Assembly (NCBI RefSeq): GCF_947490405.1
Contig: NZ_CANLGU010000003.1
Location: 360,165 to 424,164, forward strand
Length of the DNA stretch: 64,000 nucleotides
Direction of reading: 5' to 3'
Source of the DNA: an uncultured Algibacter sp.
GTDB taxonomy: Bacteria > Bacteroidota > Bacteroidia > Flavobacteriales > Flavobacteriaceae
Shown: positions 35,550 to 46,300 of the stretch, in pieces
Layout: each line of letters opens with the position of its first letter
Numbering within the stretch: the first letter of the stretch is position 1
Notes under the pieces: generated by a model
What the model was told of the DNA's origin: nothing
Seen by the model: the letters and a program-made list of their open reading frames with translations, nothing else
Databases searched by the model: none
Position numbers and translations under genes: made by a program

Positions 35550-37856
35550 TTAATTATCTCTGGCTTCCATTTTCATGTTAAGCACACCACCACTTGTTAT
35601 GTCTTTATGAAACAAGGTAAATTCTTTTAATGACTTACCATTAAAGCTTGCTTCTTTTACAAAAACATTGGCTTCATTATTATCAGTGGCTAGAATTTCT
35701 AAGGTTTTTCCTGAATAATAATCGGGATGCAATTGAATGGAAATTTTATCGAAAATAGGGCTTCCAATTTGATATTCTGCATCTGCATCTGTTCCGCCAT
35801 TTATTTGGAATAAACCGATTTTCATTAACACAGCAAGACTTCCCATTAATCCTTGGTCTTCGTCTCCATTATAACCTGTTGATGGTGCTAAACCTCCAAA
35901 AACGGTAGATGTTACTTTTCGAGACCAATACTGTGTTAAGTCTGGTCTGCCCAGTTTATGAAAAGCAAAAGCTGTTTGTATAGAGGGTTGATTACCATAG
36001 TTTATTGGAATCTTTCTATATTCTGGATGTAATTCTGATGCATGTGACGTTCCAGAGGTAAAGTTTAAGGTTTCTGCTTCTTCAAATTGGGTATTCAATT
36101 TATCGGCAGCCACATCTTTTCCTCCCATTAATTCTCCTAATTCTGGAATATTATGAGGTACAAACCATGTGGATTGTGCGCCATTGGCTTCTATAAAACC
36201 TTCCTCGTAATTGTAAGGACTATAGTCAGCTTGCCATTGTCCCTTTATATTTTTGGGTTGCATCCACCCTATTTTTTTATTGAATAGGTTCTGATAGTTT
36301 TTAGAACGCTTCATAAAATAATCGTAATCTGCTTTCTTGCCTAACTTTAATGCCAATTGGGCTAACGTCCAATCTTGATACGCATATTCTAAAGTTAAAC
36401 CTGCACCATCTTGATGCCCTCCAAATTTACCTTCTGGATTTGGATGTGGCACAAAACCATTTTTTAAATAATATTTAAGACCACCTCCTTTTTGTGTTTT
36501 ATGCTCATAGCCCGCCTTTTCCATAATACCATTTGGCATATGGTTTTTCTTTAAAGCTTCGTATACATATTCTAAATTATTTTTTAGAATACCTTTTTGA
36601 ATGGCACTCACAAAAAATGGTGTGGACGAACTTCCCGTCATAACATAAGTATAATTTCCTCCTGATGGTCCTCTAGCAACTAAATCACCATCTTTGTAAT
36701 ACTGCAATAAAGACCATGTAAATTCTTCATAAATTTCTGGATATACTAAGCCCCATAAAGTATTTATTGTCCATTGCGCGCCCCAAAAAGCATCTGAGTT
36801 ATAATGATTAAACTTAGGCGTTCCATCTTCTTTTAAAGGCAATTGCCCTATTCTAAAGCTTTCTCCCGTGTTATCTGGATATGCACCATTTACATCACTT
36901 ATGGTTCGTCTTCCTTGAAGCGCATGCCACAAGTCTGTATAGAATCTCCTTTGTTGTTTTTCGGTATTACCCTCAACTTTTATTCTACCTAAAAGGCTAT
37001 TCCATTCGTCTTTTGAATCTGAAACTACAGCATTAAAATCCCAATGTTGTAATTCTGTTTTCATATTTAAACTAGCATTTTCTTCTGAGGTATATGAAAT
37101 AGCAACTTTCATTAAAAGCGGCGTATTCAAATCCTTAAAATGCAACATGTAATTCCCTGTTTCTTCATCTTTTTGAAGATGATTTACAGACTGATTTAAA
37201 GCTATTTTAAAAAATACTTTTAAATCTTTTGGTCTCCTATGCGTTGGCGTAGCTACTACAGAGCCAATAAATTCTTTATCGTTAATTTGTTTTAATATGC
37301 CATTTGCATTATCGCTTGGCCCTAAAACGGTATTTAAATTTAATAGGATTCCTGCTTCAGATTTTTCAGGAAATGTATATTTATGAAAACCGACACGTTT
37401 GGTACTTGTTAATTCTGTTTTAATATTAAACCGTTGAAGTTCTAAGCTATGATAACCTGGTTTTACCACTTCATTATCATGACTAAATTTTGAATAAAAA
37501 TCGGTAAAAATGCTATTTTTATTTTCTTCGGAAAAGGTAACTGGCATTACAGAAACACCAGATATTTGCCAACCATGAATATGGCTAAATCCTTTTATTG
37601 TATCTGTTTTATAACGATAACCACTGCCCCAAGCTCCATCTATTTCGTTATCTGGACTTAAATTTACCATTCCAAAAGGACGACATGCAGACGAAAAGAA
37701 AAACCATCTAGAATTTTCTGTATCTAGTTGAGGATAGACCATATTTGAAAAATCGACCTCTTTATAAACCTCATCTGTGATTATTTGTTTACTATCATTT
37801 TTACAAGCAAAAACTGATAATAGTATAAACAATATAAAAAATTTACAATATCTCAT
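35550..37856 (-). CDS. GH92 family alpha-mannosidase, divergent
   Basis: A 768-residue lipoprotein (Cys18, SVFACK). It has the two-domain GH92 layout of an N-terminal beta-sandwich and an alpha/alpha barrel. Parts include FFSSACRPFGMVNLSPDN, WGSGYRYKTDTIKGFSHIHG, FIEANGAQSTWFVPHN with predicted acid Glu556, and NGDEDQGLMGS with acidic residues 665-667. It differs from the other copies: the Ser-Ala-Trp-Tyr after the acidic motif is replaced by GSLAVL, and the gene is the most distant of the four by eye. Enzymes of this family are calcium-dependent, inverting exo-mannosidases. A different linkage or aglycone is likely. Confidence 0.85.
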   Translation of the reverse strand: MRYCKFFILFILLSVFACKNDSKQIITDEVYKEVDFSNMVYPQLDTENSRWFFFSSACRPFGMVNLSPDNEIDGAWGSGYRYKTDTIKGFSHIHGWQISGVSVMPVTFSEENKNSIFTDFYSKFSHDNEVVKPGYHSLELQRFNIKTELTSTKRVGFHKYTFPEKSEAGILLNLNTVLGPSDNANGILKQINDKEFIGSVVATPTHRRPKDLKVFFKIALNQSVNHLQKDEETGNYMLHFKDLNTPLLMKVAISYTSEENASLNMKTELQHWDFNAVVSDSKDEWNSLLGRIKVEGNTEKQQRRFYTDLWHALQGRRTISDVNGAYPDNTGESFRIGQLPLKEDGTPKFNHYNSDAFWGAQWTINTLWGLVYPEIYEEFTWSLLQYYKDGDLVARGPSGGNYTYVMTGSSSTPFFVSAIQKGILKNNLEYVYEALKKNHMPNGIMEKAGYEHKTQKGGGLKYYLKNGFVPHPNPEGKFGGHQDGAGLTLEYAYQDWTLAQLALKLGKKADYDYFMKRSKNYQNLFNKKIGWMQPKNIKGQWQADYSPYNYEEGFIEANGAQSTWFVPHNIPELGELMGGKDVAADKLNTQFEEAETLNFTSGTSHASELHPEYRKIPINYGNQPSIQTAFAFHKLGRPDLTQYWSRKVTSTVFGGLAPSTGYNGDEDQGLMGSLAVLMKIGLFQINGGTDADAEYQIGSPIFDKISIQLHPDYYSGKTLEILATDNNEANVFVKEASFNGKSLKEFTLFHKDITSGGVLNMKMEARDN

Positions 37857-37861
37857 TGGGC

Positions 37862-39490
37862 CTATTTAATAATGGCAGTAGCCGTTTTCAATTCATCATC
37901 TTTTGTTACCTCATGCGTTCCTTTTAATGCAAATTGTTTGTGATTAGTTTCTGGTAAAACCACATTTTCTATATTTAAAACGTTTACTTCATCAAATACA
38001 AATGCTGGTCTAAAATCTTTGTTTTCTAGTTTTAAATTTACATTTTTAAAAGTAATATCTTTTGCATAGCGAACGTAAAACCCCCAAGCAGGCAGTTCTC
38101 CAAACATTGAAAACTCTGGATAATCTTTTATTTTATGAGGCACTTGTTCTAATCTACTTAAAGGCACATAAGCCATTCCTTTTGATGCTCTACCAGGATA
38201 CGTAATATCTATATTTTCTATAATTACATTTTCTATATTATGCCCAGGAATACCTACAATTGAAGATGGAAAAGGGTTATGGAAAAAATCGACCTCTGGT
38301 CCTCTTAAATCGTAATTTATATCTGGTCTTCCAAAAGGTATTTCAACCTTTACATCTTTTATATGTACATTTTTTATGGTTCCCGGTTGTTCTCCACCTC
38401 TATGACCTAAGCGAATAAAAATACCATTACCTGTATTTTTAGCAACAATATTGGATACTTTAATGTTTTCTATAGCACCTCCATCAACACTTTCAATAGC
38501 TATTGCAGAACGAAATGTATCAAAAACATTAATATTTTCGATAGTTACATTTTTAAATCCACCGTAAGAAGCGGTTCCAAATTTTAGTGCACTTGCACTA
38601 CTTTTAATCGTACAATTTGCAATATATATACTATCATTATAATACTTTGGAAAATACGATTTTAAACAAATGCCATCGTCGGCAGAATCTACATCACAAT
38701 TGGTTATTTGTACATTTTTACAATCGGTAATATCCATCCCATCATTATTCCAAAAGGCTCTATTAATTATTTTAAGGTTATCCAATTTTAGTTTTTCACA
38801 TAGCTCAAAAGAAAGTCCCCAGCATGCTCCATTTTGAAGATTTAAATCCAAGACATCTACATTTTTGCACATTGAAAACCTGAATAATTTAGGTCTTGCC
38901 GTTTCATTGGGACGCATACGTCTGTAATTATACTTTGGGTCTATACGTTCTCCTGAATGGTGTAAACTATCTATACTTAGTGCCAAAGCTCTCCCTTGTC
39001 CATCTATTTTACCTTTGCCGTAAATTTTAAAATTATTGGCTTTATAGGCTACTAAAAATGCCATATTCGAGTAATCGTCTCTCTTTGGAGATTCAGGTCG
39101 TTCTGGCATTGGCACATCTTTATAATCGTAAGGATTTGTACTCCCTAATAAAACAGCACCTGCTTTTAAATACAAGCTTACATTAGATTTCATTACAAGA
39201 CTACCAGAAAGGTATTCTCCTTTAGGAAATACTAAAGTACCACCATGGGCTTGATGAACTTTATCTATTAATTCTTGTAAAGCAACTGTATTTAATATTT
39301 TACTGTTACCAACTATACCATAATCTGTAACCAAATATTCTTTATTATTAGTCTTTTTTAGATACTCTTTTTTAACTTCACTTTGAGAGACATTTACAGT
39401 TGTTTCAGTTGCTTCTTTACATGACCAAAAAAATAAAATCAGTAAAAAAACATATAAAACAGAAGTACTACATTTTGTCTTGTATGCCAT
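37862..39490 (-). CDS. GH28-like right-handed beta-helix lipoprotein
   Basis: A 542-residue lipoprotein (Cys24 in FFWSCKEA). The N-terminus has a pectate-lyase-3-like coil (GGTLVFPKGEYLSGSLVMKS). The GH28 core has NNDGMDITDC and SADDGICLK with the paired aspartates. However, the canonical GHG motif is absent: after SASALKFG the sequence is TASYGG. The basic motif RIK is also not clear (FIRLGHRGGEQPG may replace it). It probably cleaves a uronate-containing or other glycan, but polygalacturonase activity should not be assumed. It lies 5 bases upstream of one GH92 gene and 2 bases after another. Galacturonate-type catabolic genes nearby (uxaA, uxaB) support a uronate target. Confidence 0.83.
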   Translation of the reverse strand: MAYKTKCSTSVLYVFLLILFFWSCKEATETTVNVSQSEVKKEYLKKTNNKEYLVTDYGIVGNSKILNTVALQELIDKVHQAHGGTLVFPKGEYLSGSLVMKSNVSLYLKAGAVLLGSTNPYDYKDVPMPERPESPKRDDYSNMAFLVAYKANNFKIYGKGKIDGQGRALALSIDSLHHSGERIDPKYNYRRMRPNETARPKLFRFSMCKNVDVLDLNLQNGACWGLSFELCEKLKLDNLKIINRAFWNNDGMDITDCKNVQITNCDVDSADDGICLKSYFPKYYNDSIYIANCTIKSSASALKFGTASYGGFKNVTIENINVFDTFRSAIAIESVDGGAIENIKVSNIVAKNTGNGIFIRLGHRGGEQPGTIKNVHIKDVKVEIPFGRPDINYDLRGPEVDFFHNPFPSSIVGIPGHNIENVIIENIDITYPGRASKGMAYVPLSRLEQVPHKIKDYPEFSMFGELPAWGFYVRYAKDITFKNVNLKLENKDFRPAFVFDEVNVLNIENVVLPETNHKQFALKGTHEVTKDDELKTATAIIK

Positions 39491-39492
39491 GT

Positions 39493-41568
39493 TTAATTTT
39501 GTTTACCCCAGTCTTTATTGGGTGTATCTGTTAATTCAAATTGCAAAATGCCGCCTTTAGAAATTAAATTAAAGTCTATAATACTTGAGTTAATTTCTTC
39601 TCCATTCCATGTTACTTTTTGAATGTATATCTTTTTTGATGTTCTACCGTTTGTAATTATTTGCAACGGTTTATCATTTGTTTTTATAGTAATTTTATCA
39701 AATTGTGGTGTAGTTAATGCCAACTGAGTACTTCCTGGAAAAATAGGATATACCCCCATTGTAGACCATACGTACCATGACGACATAGTGCCTGCATCGT
39801 CATCCATTTCTTTGATATAACCATTGGGCGTATTAGTAAAAATTTTACGCGTAATGGGTTGTTCTAATTTATGGTGTGTTCCGTACCAATTATTCGTTTT
39901 CTTGTTTAACAATTGGTCGACTAATCTTTGCGTTTTCCATGGTGAATTTGTGTAATTATACAAATACGGTACTTGAATATCGGGTTGGTTACCTATGTTA
40001 AATAATTCGTTTTCAAAGAAATAATCTAATTGAGCTTCAAACTCATCTTTACCACCTATCATGGTTTGAATTCCCTTTATATCAAAAGGTACAAACCATC
40101 GGTATTGCCACAACGTGCCTTCGTATAATCCGTCTCCATGCATGATATCTGAATTTTCATCCATAGTTAAAAACTTGTCTTTCCAAAGGGTTTTATATTC
40201 AAAAGCTTTATCTCTATAAAATTTAGCATCTGCATCTTCTCCTAAGATTTTAGAAATTTCTGAAAGCGCCCATAAATCATAATTCGATTCTAGTACATTA
40301 TCTGGCGATTTAAACGGTAAATGTTCAGCTTCTACTTTCATTTCTTCATAAATATCAGATAATGGAAATGGCAAAATTCCTTTTTCATATGCATCTAATA
40401 CAATAGCTATGGTATGCTCTGTTCTAATGGTTAAAAAAGGTTCTGTTTCTGTTGCCCAATCAGGTTTTCCTTGTTTGTACAATGCTTTTAAAGACGTTAA
40501 CATGTCTTTATATCTATTTGGATATAAAAATGAAAATAAAGGAAGTTTTGTTCTAAACGTATCCCATACAGACCAACCGTGATAATGCGATGAATTAGAT
40601 TTGTATTGATTACCATCACTACCTCTAAACACTCCATTTTCATCATTTATAATAAATGGCGATTGTGTTGCGTGGTACAAATGTGTATAGAATAATTCCT
40701 TTAGTGTATCATTTTCAGTCTCTACATGAACAACATCCATAAGATTGTTCCATGATTTAAATGCTTGCTCTTTAACTTCAGAAAAGTTTAATTTTTCTGA
40801 TAAATTTAAATTTTGAATGGCACTGTTTTCATCAACAACCGATAAAGCACATCGTAATAAAATATCTTGATTATTTTTAGTTGAAAACTTAAAAATCAAT
40901 TTAGAATCATCTTCAGTTACTTCTGACACTTCATGATTAAAATTAATGGCATAGTAAAATGTGTATTTACCTTTTCTACAAACATTAACGCTTGTTATTT
41001 TGCCACTAATGATACCATTTTCTATATGATAACTATGAGATACGGGACCTGCATAACTACTTGCTAAATCTATGGTAAATCCAGCATTGTTAGATTCTGG
41101 AAATGTATATTGATGAAATGCTACTTGCCTAGTTGCAGTAAGCTGCGTTTTTACACCGTTGTTTAAGTTCACTGAATAATATCCAGCTTTAGCTTTTTCA
41201 CTTTCTTTTGAATATGTTAAACCTTTAGGAATTGAATCTCCTTTTGAAATAACAAAAGGTAATATTCTTAAATTCCCTCCAACGCCTCTACATCCAACAC
41301 CAGAAAATCTGGTATTTGAAAAACCAATAATTTCTTTAGCACTGTAATCGTACCCAGAATGTGCTATTGGGTTTGTATCTGGACATGGTTTTACCATTCC
41401 GAAAGGAACACTGGCAGCAACATCTGTTTGCCCATGGTCGTTAGCGGTAGAAATAAAAGGGTTAATATATACTGCATTGCTTTGCTTTTCCTCTGGTTGA
41501 GGAACTGTATTATTTTGTCTTTTACAACAGAATAAACTAAGAAAAACAAGTGTAAGGTATATGCGCAT
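39493..41568 (-). CDS. GH92 family alpha-mannosidase
   Basis: A 691-residue lipoprotein (Cys14 or Cys15, LFCCKRQ), the shortest of the four copies. GH92 blocks include AASVPFGMVKPCPDTNP, RFSGVGCRGVGG, SVWDTFRTKLPLF, GLYEGTLWQYRWFVPFD with predicted acid Glu483, and the acidic motif EMDDDAGTMSSWYVWST at about 587. It is the first enzyme gene after the terminator downstream of susD, with the GH28-like gene 2 bases downstream. Retention of the acid glutamate argues for ordinary alpha-mannoside linkages rather than mannosyl phosphate. The linkage itself cannot be read. Confidence 0.94.
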   Translation of the reverse strand: MRIYLTLVFLSLFCCKRQNNTVPQPEEKQSNAVYINPFISTANDHGQTDVAASVPFGMVKPCPDTNPIAHSGYDYSAKEIIGFSNTRFSGVGCRGVGGNLRILPFVISKGDSIPKGLTYSKESEKAKAGYYSVNLNNGVKTQLTATRQVAFHQYTFPESNNAGFTIDLASSYAGPVSHSYHIENGIISGKITSVNVCRKGKYTFYYAINFNHEVSEVTEDDSKLIFKFSTKNNQDILLRCALSVVDENSAIQNLNLSEKLNFSEVKEQAFKSWNNLMDVVHVETENDTLKELFYTHLYHATQSPFIINDENGVFRGSDGNQYKSNSSHYHGWSVWDTFRTKLPLFSFLYPNRYKDMLTSLKALYKQGKPDWATETEPFLTIRTEHTIAIVLDAYEKGILPFPLSDIYEEMKVEAEHLPFKSPDNVLESNYDLWALSEISKILGEDADAKFYRDKAFEYKTLWKDKFLTMDENSDIMHGDGLYEGTLWQYRWFVPFDIKGIQTMIGGKDEFEAQLDYFFENELFNIGNQPDIQVPYLYNYTNSPWKTQRLVDQLLNKKTNNWYGTHHKLEQPITRKIFTNTPNGYIKEMDDDAGTMSSWYVWSTMGVYPIFPGSTQLALTTPQFDKITIKTNDKPLQIITNGRTSKKIYIQKVTWNGEEINSSIIDFNLISKGGILQFELTDTPNKDWGKQN

Positions 41569-41575
41569 AATGAAG

Positions 41576-41620
41576 TTAAAAAATAAAGGCAGACAACCAA
41601 ACTAAATTCATCTGCCTTTA
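41576..41620 (-). terminator. Intra-operon terminator between susD and the glycosidase genes
   Basis: On the minus strand AAAGGCAGA (41619-41611 side) pairs exactly with TCTGCCTTT (41593-41585 side), followed by a T-rich run. It lies between susD and the first GH92 gene. Partial read-through would give more SusC/D than enzyme. Confidence 0.75.
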
Positions 41621-41685
41621 TAAAACTAAACTAACTCAAAACTGATGTAACACAAAATTTGTATTACATATGGAAAAAAATTGTC

Positions 41686-43344
41686 TTAATAATTTGGATT
41701 TTGACTTATGGACCCCTCAGACAGACCTACTTCATTATCAGGGATTGGTCTTACCAAATGCGTATTCGCATTAAATGCTCCATGATCTATATTGTGAGGA
41801 TTAAGCATGTTTATACGCTCCTGTAACTTACCTGTTCGTTTTAAGACTGCCCATCGATCTTCCTCACCAGCAAGTTCTATAGCCCGCTCATCAAGAATAG
41901 TATCGATATCCACAGAAGTATAATGATTTACAACTCCTGTAGCACGTTCTCTAACTCTATTTAAATGATTTAAAGCATTACCTGTATTTCCTGCTCCTAA
42001 ATGTGCTTCCGCAGCAATTAAGTGAGTTTCTGCAATTCTAAATACAAAAGTATCTCGAGACCCCCCATTTTCAGCATCAATACCTATATCATCAAACTTT
42101 TTAAATATTGGAAAATTAGTCCTGATAACATTTGAAGAATATTGATAAACCACACCCGGAATATTATCTGGAAGTCCAAATAGATATTGGTCAGGTTGGT
42201 ATACCCAGTAACGGTCTAATTTATCTGCCAATTCAGTAGCATCTATAGGTGTTTTAGGATAATACACAATGGTATCACCAACAGTTATGTTATCTGTTCC
42301 TTCAGGAGAAGTAAATTCACCTGCTTCGTCTGCAAATAGCACTCTGTGCAATGTAACTTCATCTCTGGAATCATTATCTGCTAACAATTCATAAAAACGT
42401 GGTGTTGGCATTAAGCTTGTATTATTAGCTCCATAAGGATTACCTCGACCTATACCTACATAATCATTAACAGGATTCATAAAAATACCATGCTTGGAAT
42501 TATTCCTATCGTCAAAATTACCTCCAGGTCCGTATTGTACTGCAAATAATATTTCTGGGTTTACTTGATTGCCATAATCAAATACTTGAGCATAAGTTTG
42601 GCTTCTAATATCAAAAGACCCTATAGCCTGTTCTGCCAAAGTTGATGCAGTTGTAAAATCTGATGCACTACCAAAAGACTTATACGCTCTAGTTAAATAC
42701 ACATCCGCCAATAGATGTTGTGCTGCTCTTTTTGAGAACCTTCCAGTCTGTGGGTTATCTAATAGATTAGGAATTGCTTCTTCCAAATCTTTTATGATTT
42801 GTGCAAAAGTTTCGTCTTCAGTTGATCTTACATAATCAGTACGAATAGAATTTGTTTCATTTAGCTCTAATACGATGCCTCCAAAATGTTTCGCTAGGTT
42901 ATAAAATCCTAAAGCTCTTAAAGCTTTTGCTTGAGCAATACCATAATCTCTATCATCTAAAGTAGCTTCACTCCAAGAAATTTGGTTTTCATAACGATTA
43001 ATAACAGTATTCGCCTCTGAAGTTAAAGCATAATTAGCCGCCCAAAAATTGCCAGAGTCACCATCACTTGCAGTAAGCCCGAAATAATCGTTTAAAGGAG
43101 TATTGCTTCTAACATCATCTTGTGATGTAAACATGTCTGTTCCAGAAAACATGATGTTATATTGCTTATAAAGGTTTCTTAAATTAGCATAAATCGCTAC
43201 AACCAATTCATCCGCATTATTTTCGTCTATTGAGTTTTCTACAACTAAACCGCCGTAAAACTCCTCTTCAATATAATCATCACATGCGGTAAACATTAAC
43301 CCCAGAGCTATGATTATATATTGTATTTTAAAAATTGATTTCAT
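41686..43344 (-). CDS. SusD/RagB-family glycan-binding lipoprotein
   Basis: A 552-residue outer-membrane lipoprotein that forms the lid of the SusC transporter and binds the glycan. The ATG at 43344 gives a normal lipoprotein signal (MKSIFKIQYIIIALGLMFTAC); a TTG codon 12 bases upstream is a weaker start. Helical TPR-like parts are seen (YALTSEANTVINRYEN, AKALRALGFYNLAKHFGG, KRAAQHLLADVYLTRAYKS). The C-terminal ELAGEEDRWAVLKRTGKL and HLVRPIPDNEVGLSEGSI are classical. It sits 20 bases after the susC stop. The protein is not close to a specific family I can name by ligand. Confidence 0.96.
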   Translation of the reverse strand: MKSIFKIQYIIIALGLMFTACDDYIEEEFYGGLVVENSIDENNADELVVAIYANLRNLYKQYNIMFSGTDMFTSQDDVRSNTPLNDYFGLTASDGDSGNFWAANYALTSEANTVINRYENQISWSEATLDDRDYGIAQAKALRALGFYNLAKHFGGIVLELNETNSIRTDYVRSTEDETFAQIIKDLEEAIPNLLDNPQTGRFSKRAAQHLLADVYLTRAYKSFGSASDFTTASTLAEQAIGSFDIRSQTYAQVFDYGNQVNPEILFAVQYGPGGNFDDRNNSKHGIFMNPVNDYVGIGRGNPYGANNTSLMPTPRFYELLADNDSRDEVTLHRVLFADEAGEFTSPEGTDNITVGDTIVYYPKTPIDATELADKLDRYWVYQPDQYLFGLPDNIPGVVYQYSSNVIRTNFPIFKKFDDIGIDAENGGSRDTFVFRIAETHLIAAEAHLGAGNTGNALNHLNRVRERATGVVNHYTSVDIDTILDERAIELAGEEDRWAVLKRTGKLQERINMLNPHNIDHGAFNANTHLVRPIPDNEVGLSEGSISQNPNY

Positions 43345-43364
43345 CTTAATTAACAATTTAATAT

Positions 43365-46300
43365 TTATAGTGATACATTTAATCCAAATAACACGGTTTT
43401 AGTCAAATAAGCAGAACTATAAGAGTTCTGTAAACCTGTTTCTGGGTCTGGTCCTTCATAATCTGTGAAAATAAATGGATTCTGAATATCCAGAGATAAT
43501 CTCATTCCATTTAACTTAAACTTTTCCAATAAAGTTGATGGCAGAGTATAAGAGAAACCAATATTTGCTATTTTAACAAAATCGAACTCTTCATAATAAT
43601 ACTCTCCTGGATGCGCATAAGCTAAAGCTGGTCTAGATGCATTTGGATTATTAGGAGTCCAATAATCTAAATTAATTTTATTAAACTTTGCTTGGTCATT
43701 TTGATAAGGCGCAAAGTTTTGGTAAAATTCTGAATGTCCTAGCGTACCTTGTCGTGTATTAATTTGCACTCTAGCTTCAAAATTCTTATAGGTAAATGTA
43801 TTGGTTATACCAGCTATCCAATCAGGAGATGGCGAACCAATAACAACTTTATCATCATTATTAATAACATTATCACCATTTTGGTCTACAAATTTATATT
43901 GCCCAGGTCGCGCTCCAAACACTGCAGCCTCAGCATATTCGTCTAATTGCCATATACCATCATTTTCAAACGAAAAGATTGCAGCAGGATCTTCTCCTAC
44001 CTTAGTTACACCATGTCGTCCAAATGGCACTTCTTCCACATCTCCTTCAATTTTCAAAATTTCATCTCTGTTTCTAGAATAGTTAAAATCTGTACGCCAT
44101 CTAAAATTTTCGGTTTGAATAGGAGTTAAACCAATAACCACCTCAACACCTCTACTTCTTACTTCTCCAAAGTTTCCAACAGCCTCTTCAAAACCTGATA
44201 TATTCAACAAAGACCTAGGAAATAAGCTTCCATCTGTAACCTTGTTATAATAGTCTACCGTTAAGTTGGCTCTGTTATTAAAAAATCCTAAATCTACACC
44301 AACATTAGTCTCTGTAGAAACAGCCCAAGTTAATTCGTTATTCGCTAAACCAGATACGAATTGTGTATTTGCTAAATCATCTCCAAATAAATATGTTCCA
44401 TTATTTAAAAAAGACAAAGATTGGTATGGTTCAACTGTATCAATGTTTCCTGTTTGACCATAAGCAACACGTATCTTCGCATTATTTAACCAATTAACAT
44501 CTTGCATAAAATTTTCTTGAGATAATCTCCAAGCAAATGATGCAGAAGGGAAGAAATCCCATTTATTACCTACTGCTAAACGTGATGCACCATCGTACCT
44601 CCCCGTTAATTTAAGTAAGTATTTATTCTTATAAGAATAATTTAAACTGGCTGCAAAAGAGGCTATGTTATCTTTTAAAAATCCACTGCTAAAGTTACGT
44701 ATATCTAAACCTGCTCCAGTATTGAAAAACAAAAATTCATCAGGTAAGTTACGCGTTTGTATGTCTCCTCTTTCAAATTCTCTATGGTAAAGTGAAGAAA
44801 TTAACGTAGCGTTAAGTTTATTATCTTCATCTAAATCAAAATTTAAATTTGCAATATTATCCCATGTATAGGTAACTATGGAAGCCGTTTCATAAACAGC
44901 TCTTGTTCTATTAGGCTCATTCCTTGCTGCTTTTGTTAGCAACCCTCTATGTTCCCCAAATCTATTATAAGTCAAACTTGGTGAGAACTGTGTCTTCAAA
45001 CTTAACCACTTTAAAGGCTTATACTCTAAAAATGCATTTGCTATAATGTCAAAACGTTTAGTATTAACTCTCCATGCGCCATCTTGTTCATAAATCGGAT
45101 TGATAAAACGTTGATCTTGCTGATCTGGGATTAATGTAATTGAACCATCATCCTCAAAAGGGTCCACGGTAGGTGCTAATCGAAAAGAACTTCTAAACAA
45201 CTCACGGCTACCTTCTTCTCTCTCAGAAAATGCCAAGTAGGTTTTTACTCCAAAGGATAGTTTATCATTTACTTTTTTTGTGATAGCACCAGAAAGATTA
45301 TATCTTTCAAAATCTTCAATACCTACTACACCTTCATCCTTCAAATAGCCAATCGAAGCATTATAAATAAGACCATCCTTTCCACCAGAGGCTGATAATG
45401 TATGACTTGTTTGAATTCCAGTTTCTTGAAACCTTCCAATCCAGTTTGTGTATCTGCCGTTTAGCGCATTACTCTGCTCTTCAGCACCAATAAACTCAAC
45501 TGTATTATCTGTTACAATATTATTGTAATCCGCAACCGTTGCAGGACCTCCATTGAGTAAATTACCAAACTCCCTTGCTCTAACTACATCATTAACAAAG
45601 GCAACATACTCATCACCATTATAAAAATCTGGAGAATTTACCACACTACGCACACCAAAAGTAGAATCATAAGTAAAACGCGTTCTACCCTCAAGCCCAC
45701 TCTTTGTTGTAATAATCACTACTCCATTTGCTCCTCTCGCTCCATAAATAGCTGTAGAAGAAGCATCTTTTAGAACATCTATTTGTTGAATATCCGCAGG
45801 ATTTAAAGCAATAATATTGTCAAAAAACACACCATCAACTACATATAAAGGTTGAGACAAATCATCTGCTAAACTATCACTAACACCGTCGTTGCCTTGA
45901 TTATTATTTCTTATTGAACCATTTCCTCTAATATTTATTGATAGTGGAGCTCCTGGTTTATTATTAAGAGCTCTAACATCTACACCCGCCAAACGTCCCT
46001 GTAATGCTTGGGCTACGTCTGTTTTTCGTTGTTCAACAACTTCACCACTTCCAATGGAAGCAACTGCACCTGTTAAATCTTTTCGTTTTACACTTCCATA
46101 TCCGATTACTACTACTTCATCAAGTTTAGCAGTATCTTCAGGTAGTTGAACATCCATAGGAGATTGCCCTGAGTAAGTTACCTCAAAAGTTTGATAACCT
46201 AAATAGGAAAATACGATAACATCTCCATTACTTGCTTTGATTTGATATCTCCCATCAAAATCAGTAGCTGCACCAGTTGATGTATTTTTAATAAGAACGT

